Source: SHWC01 sp945902735 (GTDB lineage: Bacteria > Pseudomonadota > Alphaproteobacteria > UBA828). From it: 64,000 nucleotides of DNA. Positions within the stretch are counted from its first letter, which is position 1; each line of letters opens with the position of its first letter. Shown one piece after another: positions 40,164 through 48,269 of this stretch. The translations under genes were made by a program, and so were the position numbers. The stretch is from positions 11,594 to 75,593 of the forward strand of contig CAMDNF010000002.1 in the NCBI GenBank assembly GCA_945902735.1. The letters are read 5' to 3'. The notes beneath the pieces are model-generated. The model did no database searches. It saw only the letters and a list, made by a program, of their open reading frames with translations, and had not been told where the DNA came from.

Positions 40164-40697
40164 ATGGCGGAACAGGAAACCAAGGCAAAAATAAGCGTCG
40201 AGAAGGTCACGACGCTCAATCGGCGTGATCTTAGCGACCTCTGCGACGCGGCGGCCGCGGCGATCATGGATGGCGCGGGCTTTGGCTGGGTGCGCGCGCC
40301 CGAGCGCGATATTTTCGAACGCTATTGGCGCGGCGTGTTGATCATTCCCGAACGCACGTTGTTTTTGGCGAAGCTCGATGATGTGGTCGCCGGCTCGATC
40401 CAATTGGTCAGCCCGCCGCGTCAGAAAGAAGCCTGGGCGCATGCCTGCCTGGTCGATACGCATTTCGTCGCGCCCTGGGCGCGCGGCCATGGTTTGGCCC
40501 GCGCTTTGCTCGAGGCCGCCATCGCCGACGCCCGTGAACGCGGCTTTGAAGTGATGAACCTCTCGGTGCGTGAAACGCAAAGCGCCGCGATCACGCTCTA
40601 TGAGGGCATGAGCTTCAAACGCTGGGGCCGGCATTCCCAATATGCCAAGGTCGGCGGCGCGTTGATCGCCGGCCTCTATTATTCAAAAGACCTCTGA
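40164..40697 (+). CDS. GNAT-family N-acetyltransferase
   Basis: This is a 177-residue acetyltransferase with the GNAT fold. The acetyl-CoA motif A is VDTHFVAPWARGHGLARALLEAAIADARERGFEVMNLSVRE (R/Q-x-x-G-x-G/A form), and motif B is TLYEGMSFKRWGR. The N-terminal part is FLAKLDDVVAGSIQLV. The substrate is unknown. It lies between hisH and hisA, 11 bp after one and 19 bp before the other, so it is transcribed with the histidine genes; that does not prove a role in the pathway. Confidence 0.88.
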   Translation: MAEQETKAKISVEKVTTLNRRDLSDLCDAAAAAIMDGAGFGWVRAPERDIFERYWRGVLIIPERTLFLAKLDDVVAGSIQLVSPPRQKEAWAHACLVDTHFVAPWARGHGLARALLEAAIADARERGFEVMNLSVRETQSAAITLYEGMSFKRWGRHSQYAKVGGALIAGLYYSKDL

Positions 40698-40716
40698 CAC
40701 GGTACGTGGTCGCGCG

Positions 40717-41466
40717 ATGATCCTGTTTCCCGCCATTGATTTGAAAGACAACGCCTGTGTGCGCCTGGTGCAGGGCGACATGGCGCAGGCGACCGTGTTT
40801 TCCAACGACCCCGCGCAACAGGCGAGCGACTTTCAAGCCCAAGGCTTCGAATGGCTCCATATCGTCGATCTCAATGGTGCGTTCGCGGGCCGGCCGTTGA
40901 ACGGCCCGGCGGTCGCGGCGGTCCTGGGCGCCGTTCAGATTCCGGTTCAGCTCGGTGGTGGCATTCGCGATCTGGCGACGATCGAAGCCTGGCTCGAACA
41001 CGGCGTGGCGCGCGTCATTCTCGGCACCGCGGCGGTGAAGAATCCGGACCTCGTGCGCGAAGCCTGCCGTTTGTTTCCAGATCGGATCGCGGTCGGGATC
41101 GATGCGCGCGCCGGGCTTGTCGCGGTCGGGGGCTGGGCAGAGAGTTCAACCATCACCGCGCTTGAGCTCGCCAAGGCGTTCGAAGATGCTGGCGTCGTGG
41201 CCGTTATCTATACCGACATCGAACGCGATGGCGCGCTCGAAGGCCTGAATGTCGAGGCCACCGCCGAACTCGCGCGGGCGATCAAAACGCCGGTGATCGC
41301 GTCGGGCGGGCTCTCCAGCCTCGGTGATTTGCACCGGCTCAAGGCAGTGGAATCCACCGGCATCATCGGCGTGATCTCGGGCCGCGCGCTTTATGATAGG
41401 CGGATCGACCCGGCAGAGGCGTTGCGGATCCTCAAGCATCCCTCCCCCCGAGGGAGCAAGGCTTAG
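40717..41466 (+). CDS. hisA: Phosphoribosylformimino-5-aminoimidazole carboxamide ribotide isomerase
   Basis: HisA isomerises ProFAR to PRFAR in histidine synthesis. It is a 249-residue beta/alpha barrel. The catalytic aspartates are in LFPAIDLKDNACVRLVQGD and VIYTDIERDGALEGLN; phosphate-binding loops are QLGGGIRD, RVILGTAAVKNP and IASGGLSSLGDL...GVISGRALYD. It is followed 8 bp later by hisF. Confidence 0.97.
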   Translation: MILFPAIDLKDNACVRLVQGDMAQATVFSNDPAQQASDFQAQGFEWLHIVDLNGAFAGRPLNGPAVAAVLGAVQIPVQLGGGIRDLATIEAWLEHGVARVILGTAAVKNPDLVREACRLFPDRIAVGIDARAGLVAVGGWAESSTITALELAKAFEDAGVVAVIYTDIERDGALEGLNVEATAELARAIKTPVIASGGLSSLGDLHRLKAVESTGIIGVISGRALYDRRIDPAEALRILKHPSPRGSKA

Positions 41467-41474
41467 GCGCGGCC

Positions 41475-42227
41475 ATGTTGAAGATGCGCGTCATTCCTTG
41501 TTTGGATGTTCATGCCGGCCGCGTGGTCAAAGGCGTGCGCTTCGTCGATTTGAAGGACGCGGGCGATCCGGTCGAGCAGGCCACGCTTTATGACGCGCAA
41601 GGCGCGGACGAGCTCTGCTTCCTCGACATCACGGCAAGCCATGAGGCGCGCGATATTCTCTATGACGTGGTCAAACGCACCGCCGAGGCGTGCTTTATGC
41701 CGTTGACGGTGGGCGGCGGCGTGCGCGTGATCGAGGATGTGAGAAAATTATTGCTGGCCGGCGCCGACAAGGTTTCGATCAACACCGAGGCAGTTCGCCG
41801 GCCTGAGTTCGTCAAGGAGGTGGCCGAGAAATTCGGCAGCCAATGCATCGTCGTCGCGATTGATGCCAAGCGCGCGGGCGAACGCTTCGAGATCTTCACC
41901 CATGGCGGGCGCAACGCGACTGGGCTCGATGCGATCGACTGGGCGCGCCGCATGGTGGCGGCCGGGGCAGGCGAGCTCCTCATCACTTCGATGGACCGCG
42001 ACGGCACCAAGGCAGGCTATGACATTCCGCTCACGCGCGGCATCGCCGATGCCGTTCCCGTGCCGGTGATCGCCTCGGGTGGTGTGGGCACGCTCGATCA
42101 CATGATCGCCGGTATTCGCGACGGCCATGCCACCGCGGTGTTGGCGGCGTCGATCTTTCACTTCGGTACGTATTCGATTCAGCAAGCCAAACAGCACATG
42201 CAACGCGCCGGTATTCCGGTACGCTGA
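41475..42227 (+). CDS. hisF: Imidazole glycerol phosphate synthase cyclase subunit
   Basis: HisF closes the imidazole ring using ammonia from HisH. It is a 250-residue beta/alpha barrel. It starts MLKMRVIPCLDVHAGRVVKGVRF with the first catalytic aspartate; the second is in ITSMDRDGTKAGYD. Other family motifs are LTVGGGVRVIEDVRKLLLAGADKVSINTEAV and VIASGGVGTLDHM. It is homologous to HisA just upstream, as expected. It is followed by a TPR protein rather than directly by hisE. Confidence 0.97.
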   Translation: MLKMRVIPCLDVHAGRVVKGVRFVDLKDAGDPVEQATLYDAQGADELCFLDITASHEARDILYDVVKRTAEACFMPLTVGGGVRVIEDVRKLLLAGADKVSINTEAVRRPEFVKEVAEKFGSQCIVVAIDAKRAGERFEIFTHGGRNATGLDAIDWARRMVAAGAGELLITSMDRDGTKAGYDIPLTRGIADAVPVPVIASGGVGTLDHMIAGIRDGHATAVLAASIFHFGTYSIQQAKQHMQRAGIPVR

Positions 42228-42253
42228 GACGTCTTTGTCGGAGAGAGGCAATC

Positions 42254-43648
42254 ATGGCGCTGAACGATGCCCGCGGCGAACCCACCAGTAGCAGCAACCA
42301 CGCCGCGCTCGATGGTTTTGAGACAGCCTTGGCCGAGCTCAATGCCTATGTCGGTGATCCGCTCGCCACCATCAATGGCGTGATCGAGGCCGATCCTTCC
42401 TTTGTGCTCGGGCCTATATTGAAGGCACATATTCTCTCGCTCTCGACCGAGCGTGCCGCCGAACCTGAATTGAGACGTACGGTCGAAGCCGCCGAGGCGC
42501 TCGACAACAACGCCAATGCGCGCGAGCGCGGGCATATCCGCGCTGTGCGCGCCTGGCTCGATGGCCAATATCACGAGATGCCCAATCTTTTGGAAAAGGT
42601 GTTGATCGACCACCCGCGCGATCTATTGGCGCTGCAAATCGCGCATATCGGTGACTTTTTTGTCGGCGACGCGCTGAATTCGCGCGATCGCATCGCGCGC
42701 GTGCTGCCGCTGTGGGACGATCGGGTGCCGGGCTATGGTTATGCCCTCAGCATGCACGCCTTTGGCCTCGAAGAGATGGGCGATTATGGCGCGGCCGAGA
42801 AAGCGGCGAAGCGCGCCATCGCGCTCAACCCGAAAGATGCCTGGGGCATCCACGCTTTTGCCCATGTGTGCGAAATGCAGGCGCGTCACGCCGATGGCGT
42901 TGCCTGGCTCGAAAGCCGGGAGAAGGATTGGGCGCCGGGTAATTTTTTTCAAATCCACAATTGGTGGCACTTGGCGCTCTATTATCTCGATCGCGGCGAT
43001 ATCGCGAAGGTTCTGGCGCTCTATGACGGGCCGATTCGGAGCGGCCACTCCAAAATCGCGCTCGATATGTTGGATGCCGCGGCGCTTTTGTGGCGCCTCC
43101 ATCTGCTCGATGTCGATTGCGGCGCGCGCTGGGACGAGCTTGCCACGCTTTATTCGCCATTGACCGATGATGCCTATTACGCCTTCAACGACATGCACGC
43201 GATGATGTGCTTTACCGCGAGCGGGCGCGCGGCCGAGGCCGCCAAATTGCTCGCCGCGCAAGAAACCCTCGCGCGCGAATGGTCTGGCACCAATGCCATG
43301 ATGACGCGTGAAATTGGCTTGCCTGTGTGTCAGGCGATGCATGCCTTCGGTCATGGCGATTATGCGAAAGCGGTCGATCTATTGTTGAGCCTTCGCTCGA
43401 AGGCCAATCGCTTCGGCGGCAGCCATGCGCAACGCGATGTGTTGACGCAAACGCTGATCGTCGCAGCCTTGAAAAGCGGTCAACACCGGCTCGCGCGCGC
43501 GCTTGGCCATGAACGGATCGCCTTGAAGCCCGCGAGCGCGAGCGGTCATGGTTTTCTCGCGCGGGCTTTGGCGGCGCTCGGCGATCAGGCCGGTGCCGCG
43601 CGAGAAGAAGCCAAAACGGCCTCGCTGCGCGGCCCGATCAAACACTAG
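42254..43648 (+). CDS. TTC38-like tetratricopeptide repeat protein
   Basis: This 464-residue all-helical protein resembles the TTC38 family. It has TPR-like helices throughout (LPLWDDRVPGYGYALSMHAFGLEEMGDYGAAEKAAKRAIALNPKDAWGIHAFAHV) and the family's histidine/tryptophan-rich block FQIHNWWHLALYYLDRGD. There is no signal peptide. Function is unknown in bacteria. It lies 26 bp after hisF and 13 bp before hisE, so it interrupts the usual hisF-hisE pair while keeping the direction of transcription. Confidence 0.85.
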   Translation: MALNDARGEPTSSSNHAALDGFETALAELNAYVGDPLATINGVIEADPSFVLGPILKAHILSLSTERAAEPELRRTVEAAEALDNNANARERGHIRAVRAWLDGQYHEMPNLLEKVLIDHPRDLLALQIAHIGDFFVGDALNSRDRIARVLPLWDDRVPGYGYALSMHAFGLEEMGDYGAAEKAAKRAIALNPKDAWGIHAFAHVCEMQARHADGVAWLESREKDWAPGNFFQIHNWWHLALYYLDRGDIAKVLALYDGPIRSGHSKIALDMLDAAALLWRLHLLDVDCGARWDELATLYSPLTDDAYYAFNDMHAMMCFTASGRAAEAAKLLAAQETLAREWSGTNAMMTREIGLPVCQAMHAFGHGDYAKAVDLLLSLRSKANRFGGSHAQRDVLTQTLIVAALKSGQHRLARALGHERIALKPASASGHGFLARALAALGDQAGAAREEAKTASLRGPIKH

Positions 43649-43661
43649 AGAGGAACGGTCG

Positions 43662-44000
43662 ATGGCTGGAGAAAAATCCAACGCCGCGATTTTGGACGAG
43701 CTTTATGCCGTGATCGAAAGCCGCAGAGGCGGCGACCCCGCCACCTCATACACCGCCAAATTGTTCGCCAAGGGGCGCGACCATATCGCGAAGAAATTTG
43801 GCGAGGAGGCGGTTGAGGCCGTAATTGCCGCGACCAGCCAGAGCAAGCCCGAACTCATTGCCGAAAGCGCCGACGTGTTGTTCCATTTGCTCGTGCTTTG
43901 GGCCGAGCGCGACATCAAACCGGCCGAGGTGTTCGCCGCGCTTGCGATACGCAAAAGCCAGTCCGGGATCGAGGAAAAGAAAAACCGGAAGAATACTTAG
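43662..44000 (+). CDS. hisE: Phosphoribosyl-ATP pyrophosphohydrolase
   Basis: HisE hydrolyses phosphoribosyl-ATP to phosphoribosyl-AMP in the second step of histidine synthesis. It is 112 residues, with the MazG-like metal-binding core KFGEEAVEAVIAA and ELIAESADVLFHLLVLWAE. It starts at the ATG 43662 after an AGAGGAAC ribosome-binding site. The C-terminus is lysine-rich and slightly longer than usual. hisI is not in the window. Confidence 0.95.
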   Translation: MAGEKSNAAILDELYAVIESRRGGDPATSYTAKLFAKGRDHIAKKFGEEAVEAVIAATSQSKPELIAESADVLFHLLVLWAERDIKPAEVFAALAIRKSQSGIEEKKNRKNT

Positions 44001-44049
44001 TTCCTCGCCGCCTTCGCTGGCGGGCGAGCGTTTTCGAGGGAGCGTGCCG

Positions 44050-44412
44050 ATGCGCTATGACACGACCAACATCTTCGCTCGCATTTTGCGTGGGGAGTTG
44101 CCGGCGACGAAGGTTTATGAGGATGACCATGTGCTCGCCTTCAACGACATCGCGCCCAAGGCGCCGGTGCATGTGTTGGTGATTCCGAAGCAGCCTTTTG
44201 TCTCGATGGATGATTTTTCGCGCATTGCCGGGCCGGAGGAGGTCGGGCGCTTTTTCAAAACGGTCGGCGAGATCGCGCGCCAATTGGGCCTCGCCCCAAA
44301 CGGCTATCGCCTGATCCTCAATATCGGCGGTCATGGCGGCCAGGAAGTGCCCCACATCCATGTCCATATTCTGGGCGGTCGGCCGATCGGCCCCATGGTG
44401 ATGGTGCGCTAA
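44050..44412 (+). CDS. HIT-family nucleotide-binding hydrolase
   Basis: This is a 120-residue protein of the HINT branch of histidine triad hydrolases. The triad is HIHVHILGG (H-x-H-x-H) near the C-terminus; other features are NIFARILRGELPATKVYEDDHVLAFNDIAPKAPVHVLVIPK and LNIGGHGGQEV. Family members hydrolyse adenosine phosphoramidates. The ATG at 44050 follows GAGGGAG. The hisE-HIT pairing is common in alphaproteobacteria. Confidence 0.94.
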   Translation: MRYDTTNIFARILRGELPATKVYEDDHVLAFNDIAPKAPVHVLVIPKQPFVSMDDFSRIAGPEEVGRFFKTVGEIARQLGLAPNGYRLILNIGGHGGQEVPHIHVHILGGRPIGPMVMVR

Positions 44413-44472
44413 TCCGATTTGACGAACGCGCCTAGGCGCGCTCAAACAGGCGACGCAAAAAGGAAACCCGCC

Positions 44473-45984
44473 ATGAAGGTTGCGTTGCCCACGCCTGAGG
44501 AAATCGCACACATCGCCGCGCAATGCGGCTTTCACCTGACAGCCGACGAGATCGCGGCCTATCGCGGCCTGATGCCGATTTACATCGCGAGCTATAATTA
44601 CGTCGATGGCCTGGCCGAGGATCCGCCGCGCGTGAAATACCCGCGCGGGCGAGGGCACCGGCCAGCTGCGGCCGAGAACAAATATGGCGCCTGGGCCTGG
44701 AAGGCGCGGGTCGAAGGGGCGGCGAATGGTCCGCTCAAGGGCAAGACGGTCGCGTTGAAGGATAGCGTGATGCTCGCCGGCGTGCCGATGATGAATGGCG
44801 CGCGCCCGCTCGAAGGCTTCGTGCCGGACCATGACGCGACGGTGGTCGAGCGCCTGCTCGATGCCGGCGCGACGATTTTGGGCAAGGCGGAGTGCGAGGC
44901 GCTTGGCCTTTCCGGCGCGAGCCACACGAGCCCCTTCGGCCCCGTGCATAACCCGCGCAAATTCGGCTATTCGGCGGGCGGCTCGTCCTCCGGTTGCGCG
45001 ACGCTGGTTGGGCTCGGCGAGGTGGATATGGCGCTCGGCGGCGATCAGGGTGGCTCGATCCGCATGCCGGCGTCCTATTCCGGCGTATGCGGCATGAAGC
45101 CGACCTACGGCCTCGTGCCCTATACCGGCATCATGCCGATGGAAATCACGGTCGATCATGCCGGGCCGATCACAGCGACCGTGCGCGACAATGCGCTGAT
45201 GCTCGAGGCCATCGCGGGGCCCGATGGCATCGACCCGCGCCAGCGCGATGTGATCGTGCATCCTTATGCCGCGATGCTCGATGGTGGGGTGAAGGGCTTG
45301 CGCATCGGCGTCGTGAAGGAGGGCTTCGGATGGCCGACCTCGGAGCCCGATGTCGATGACAGCGTGCGCCGCGCCGCAGAATTGTTCCGCAAGCTCGGCG
45401 CCAATGTGCATGAGATTTCAATTCCGCTGCATCGGAATGGCATCGATATTTGGCAGCCGGTCGCGCTTGATGGAATCATGGCGACCGCGATGTGGGGCGA
45501 GGGCCAGGGCGCGAGCCGCCTCGACCGCTACGCGGTCGGTCTCATGGCGCGCATGCGCGATTGGCCCAAACGCGGCGATGAGCTGCCCCACACGGTCAAA
45601 ATGATGACCGTGCTCGGCACCTATATCAAACAACGCCATGGCCTGCATTTTTATGGCAAGGCGATGAATCTGTGGGACCGTTTGCGCGGCGCCTATGATG
45701 CGGCGCTGAACGAGTGCGATCTGTTGCTGATGCCGACGCTGCCCTTGAAGGCAACCAAGCTGCCGACGGCTGATGCCGGCCCGACCGAAATCGTGCGCCG
45801 CGCGCATGAGATGCTCTTGAACGTAGCGCCGTTCGACGCGAGCCATCATCCGGCGATGTCAATCCCGTGCGGCCTGAGCGACGGTCTGCCGATCGGGGTG
45901 ATGCTGATCGCCAAGCATTTCGACGAGCCGACGATCTATCGCGCGGCTTATGCGTTCGAGCAGGCCGAGGATTGGACGCGCTAA
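44473..45984 (+). CDS. Amidase signature-family amidohydrolase
   Basis: This 503-residue protein is an amidase-signature enzyme. The Ser-cisSer-Lys triad is visible: lysine in KTVALKDSVMLAG, cis-serine in FGYSAGGSSSGCATLV and nucleophile serine in LGGDQGGSIRMPASYSG. The motif GLVPYTGIMPMEITVDHAGPI is close to that of AmdA-type amidases from Rhodococcus-like nitrile pathways. No nitrile hydratase genes follow, so the substrate is open. The ATG at 44473 follows AGGAAACCCGCC; an upstream frame to 44419 is less likely. Confidence 0.93.
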   Translation: MKVALPTPEEIAHIAAQCGFHLTADEIAAYRGLMPIYIASYNYVDGLAEDPPRVKYPRGRGHRPAAAENKYGAWAWKARVEGAANGPLKGKTVALKDSVMLAGVPMMNGARPLEGFVPDHDATVVERLLDAGATILGKAECEALGLSGASHTSPFGPVHNPRKFGYSAGGSSSGCATLVGLGEVDMALGGDQGGSIRMPASYSGVCGMKPTYGLVPYTGIMPMEITVDHAGPITATVRDNALMLEAIAGPDGIDPRQRDVIVHPYAAMLDGGVKGLRIGVVKEGFGWPTSEPDVDDSVRRAAELFRKLGANVHEISIPLHRNGIDIWQPVALDGIMATAMWGEGQGASRLDRYAVGLMARMRDWPKRGDELPHTVKMMTVLGTYIKQRHGLHFYGKAMNLWDRLRGAYDAALNECDLLLMPTLPLKATKLPTADAGPTEIVRRAHEMLLNVAPFDASHHPAMSIPCGLSDGLPIGVMLIAKHFDEPTIYRAAYAFEQAEDWTR

Positions 45985-46547
45985 TCGATCAGATGGTCGG
46001 ATTGGTTTCTATGGTCAGACACGCATTCGATGCAAGATACATGCTGCCCAATATCGTAAAGAATGTAGCACTCCCCCGGCTCTGTGTTCCTGAATCTTTT
46101 TATGTGTTCGACCAATTCGTATAAAATCTCTCCTGACTTTAAAGTTGTCTTGTGATGAGATTCGTATCCCGGCGCTGAAAATACGAAAAACTTGAGGGGC
46201 GCCTTGCCGATCAGAAGCTTATTAAAATCCTTCATTATTTCGTCTTTTTTTCGCGCCAGCTCTATTTCACAAATCAATAATACATCACGAAATATGTCAC
46301 CTTTAGATCGTGCCCACACAACGTCAAATAAGAACTCGCGCTTACCTCTTTCGCCCGATGCAAAAAACTCTGAATCGTTAGGAGAATGGTCTCGGAATAC
46401 GCCCTTAATTTCTGAGGTGTTCGCTTTTGTTTTATCGAGCGCTGATATGATGGAATTTATATTAGAAAATAATCCCTCTCGCCGCCACGAAGTCAAAGTT
46501 AAAAATTCCAGATCTTCGTCCTCGTACAGATCGTCATCGTCGTCCAT
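45981..46547 (-). CDS. Hypothetical protein, AT-rich, PD-(D/E)XK nuclease-like
   Basis: This 188-residue protein is not firmly recognised. Its DNA is much richer in A and T than all neighbours and uses codons such as AAA, ATA and AAT freely, suggesting recent transfer. The start is very acidic (MDDDDDLYEDED). The middle reads FLFDVVWARS...VLLICEIELARKKDEIMKDFNKLLIGKAPLKFFVF, where Asp75, Glu94, Glu96 and Lys110 could form a PD-(D/E)XK-type metal site; some restriction-like hypothetical proteins have this layout. It has a GGAG ribosome-binding site. It overlaps the convergent amidase by 4 bp. Confidence 0.7.
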   Translation of the reverse strand: MDDDDDLYEDEDLEFLTLTSWRREGLFSNINSIISALDKTKANTSEIKGVFRDHSPNDSEFFASGERGKREFLFDVVWARSKGDIFRDVLLICEIELARKKDEIMKDFNKLLIGKAPLKFFVFSAPGYESHHKTTLKSGEILYELVEHIKRFRNTEPGECYILYDIGQHVSCIECVSDHRNQSDHLID

Positions 46548-46623
46548 CTAATTGCTCCACTAAGATGCGAATGCTCCCCGCTGCTCCAGTTAGCGTATCT
46601 TGCGAGACAAGTGACGAACAACG

Positions 46624-47121
46624 ATGAATGCAATGCAGCTGCAAATCCGCCCCGCCACACGCGCGGACGACGAAGCGGTTTGGCGCGTGATCGAACCGAT
46701 GATCCGCGAGGGCGAAACCTATCCGCTGCCGCACGACATGACGCGGGACGCCGCGCTCGCGCATTTCCACCAGCCGGGTCATGAGATGTTCGTGGCCGAG
46801 GTCGATGGCATCGTTCTCGGCACGTATTATTTGCGGCGCAATACCGGGGGTGGCGGCAGCCATGTGGCGAATTGCGGCTATGTCACCTTGCCAGCGTCGC
46901 GCGGGCTTGGCGTCGCGCGCGCCATGTGCCTCCATTCGCTCGATCACGCAAGAACGCACGGTTACCGTGCGATGCAATTCAATTTCGTGATCAGCACCAA
47001 CGAGGCCGCCGTGCATTTGTGGCAGGCCTGCGGCTTTGCCATTGTCGGGCTCTTGCCCGGCGCGTTTCTCTCTCCCCGTCATGGCTATGTCGATGCGCTG
47101 GTGTTTTATCAGGCGCTATAG
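46624..47121 (+). CDS. GNAT-family N-acetyltransferase
   Basis: This is a 165-residue acetyltransferase. The N-terminus is LQIRPATRADDEAVWRVIEPMIREGETY; the acetyl-CoA site lies in CGYVTLPASRGLGVARAMCLHSLDHARTHGYRAMQFNFVISTNEAAVHLWQACGF, which is motif A and B in order. Related proteins include phosphinothricin/methionine sulfone acetyltransferases, but the substrate cannot be set. The ATG at 46624 or at 46633 could start it. It is 15 bp before the formamidase-like gene, in the same direction. Confidence 0.9.
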   Translation: MNAMQLQIRPATRADDEAVWRVIEPMIREGETYPLPHDMTRDAALAHFHQPGHEMFVAEVDGIVLGTYYLRRNTGGGGSHVANCGYVTLPASRGLGVARAMCLHSLDHARTHGYRAMQFNFVISTNEAAVHLWQACGFAIVGLLPGAFLSPRHGYVDALVFYQAL

Positions 47122-47136
47122 GATTAGAGGCCTGCC

Positions 47137-48246
47137 ATGAAGACCATCAAGATCGACCGCGCTAGTCATCTCTGCGAGCAGCCCGAGACCGGGCACAATC
47201 GCTGGCACCCCGATCTCGCGCCGCTGTTCGAGGTTGCAGAGGGCGAGGAGCTCAGTATCGAAACCCGCGATTCGAGCGATGGCTATCTGCCGGCGGGCGC
47301 GACGGTGGCCGATATGACCAAGTTCTCACCCAACGTGGTGCACCCCTTGACCGGGCCGATCGCGATCAAGGGGGCCAAGCCCGGCGATCTGTTGGAAATC
47401 GAGTTTCTCGACATCATCCCACGGGCGCGCGGCTTCTCGGTCATCGTGCCGGGCCTGGGCTATTTGCCCGATTTGTTTCCTGAGCGCTTTCTGGTGCATT
47501 GGACGCTGAAAGACGGCTTCGCGATCTCGGCGCAAATTCCGGGTGTGCGCATTCCCGCCGCGCCGTTCATGGGCATATCGGGCGTTGCGCCTTCGCATGA
47601 CCAACTGGCGGCCTGGACCAAACGCGAGGCGGCGCTGGTCAAGGCCGGTGGCCACGCCTTCCCGCCCGAGCCCGAGGCTGCGGTGCCGGCGGGTGGGACG
47701 ATCGCGACGCATGGTCTCCGCACCGTGCCGCCGCGCGAGAATGGCGGCAATTTCGACGTCAAGCAGCTGACCAAGGGCGCCAAGCTTTTTTTGCCGGTCG
47801 CGGTCGAGGGCGCGCTGTTCTCGACCGGCGATAGCCATTTCGCGCAGGGCGATGGCGAGGTTTGTTTGAGCGCGATCGAAATGGGGGCGACCTGCGTGGT
47901 GCGGTTCAAGCTGCACCAGGGGGCGGCCGAGCGGCGCAAAATAAAATGGCCGATGTTCGCGCGCGACAGCTATTTCGCCGAGCCGCGCTTCGCCATGCCG
48001 GAGCGCTTCACCGCGACCATGGGCATGCCGATCGACGATGATGGCGTCAATCACAATGGCGATCTCAGTCTCGCCACGCGCAATGCGCTCATCGCCATGC
48101 TCGCGCTGTTGCAGGAGCGCGGCTATTCCAAAGAACAGGCCTATGTGATTTGCAGCGTCGCGGTCGACCTCAAAATCTCGAACGTGGTCGACGGGCCGAA
48201 CTTCGTGGTCAGCGCCTTCCTGCCCGAGGCGATTTTCGACGCTTGA
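47137..48246 (+). CDS. Acetamidase/formamidase family protein
   Basis: This 369-residue protein belongs to the FmdA/AmdA family, zinc-dependent hydrolases of formamide and acetamide. Motifs are HNRWHPDLAPLFEVAEGEELSIETRDSSDG near the start, NVVHPLTGPIAIKGAKPGDLLEIEFLDI, then VPPRENGGNFDVKQLTKGAKLFLPV and FSTGDSHFAQGDGEVCLSAIEM in the centre. The C-terminal YVICSVAVDLKISNVVDGPNFVVSAFLP is typical. Together with the amidase upstream it suggests use of amides as a nitrogen source, which is inference. Confidence 0.93.
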   Translation: MKTIKIDRASHLCEQPETGHNRWHPDLAPLFEVAEGEELSIETRDSSDGYLPAGATVADMTKFSPNVVHPLTGPIAIKGAKPGDLLEIEFLDIIPRARGFSVIVPGLGYLPDLFPERFLVHWTLKDGFAISAQIPGVRIPAAPFMGISGVAPSHDQLAAWTKREAALVKAGGHAFPPEPEAAVPAGGTIATHGLRTVPPRENGGNFDVKQLTKGAKLFLPVAVEGALFSTGDSHFAQGDGEVCLSAIEMGATCVVRFKLHQGAAERRKIKWPMFARDSYFAEPRFAMPERFTATMGMPIDDDGVNHNGDLSLATRNALIAMLALLQERGYSKEQAYVICSVAVDLKISNVVDGPNFVVSAFLPEAIFDA

Positions 48247-48269
48247 GCGATCGGCCCGCGCGGCAGGAT

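Noticed and set aside
43915..45411. 498-codon open frame on the minus strand over the HIT and amidase genes
   Set aside because: It is antisense to two well-supported genes, with histidine/arginine/aspartate-rich low-complexity translation typical of shadow frames.
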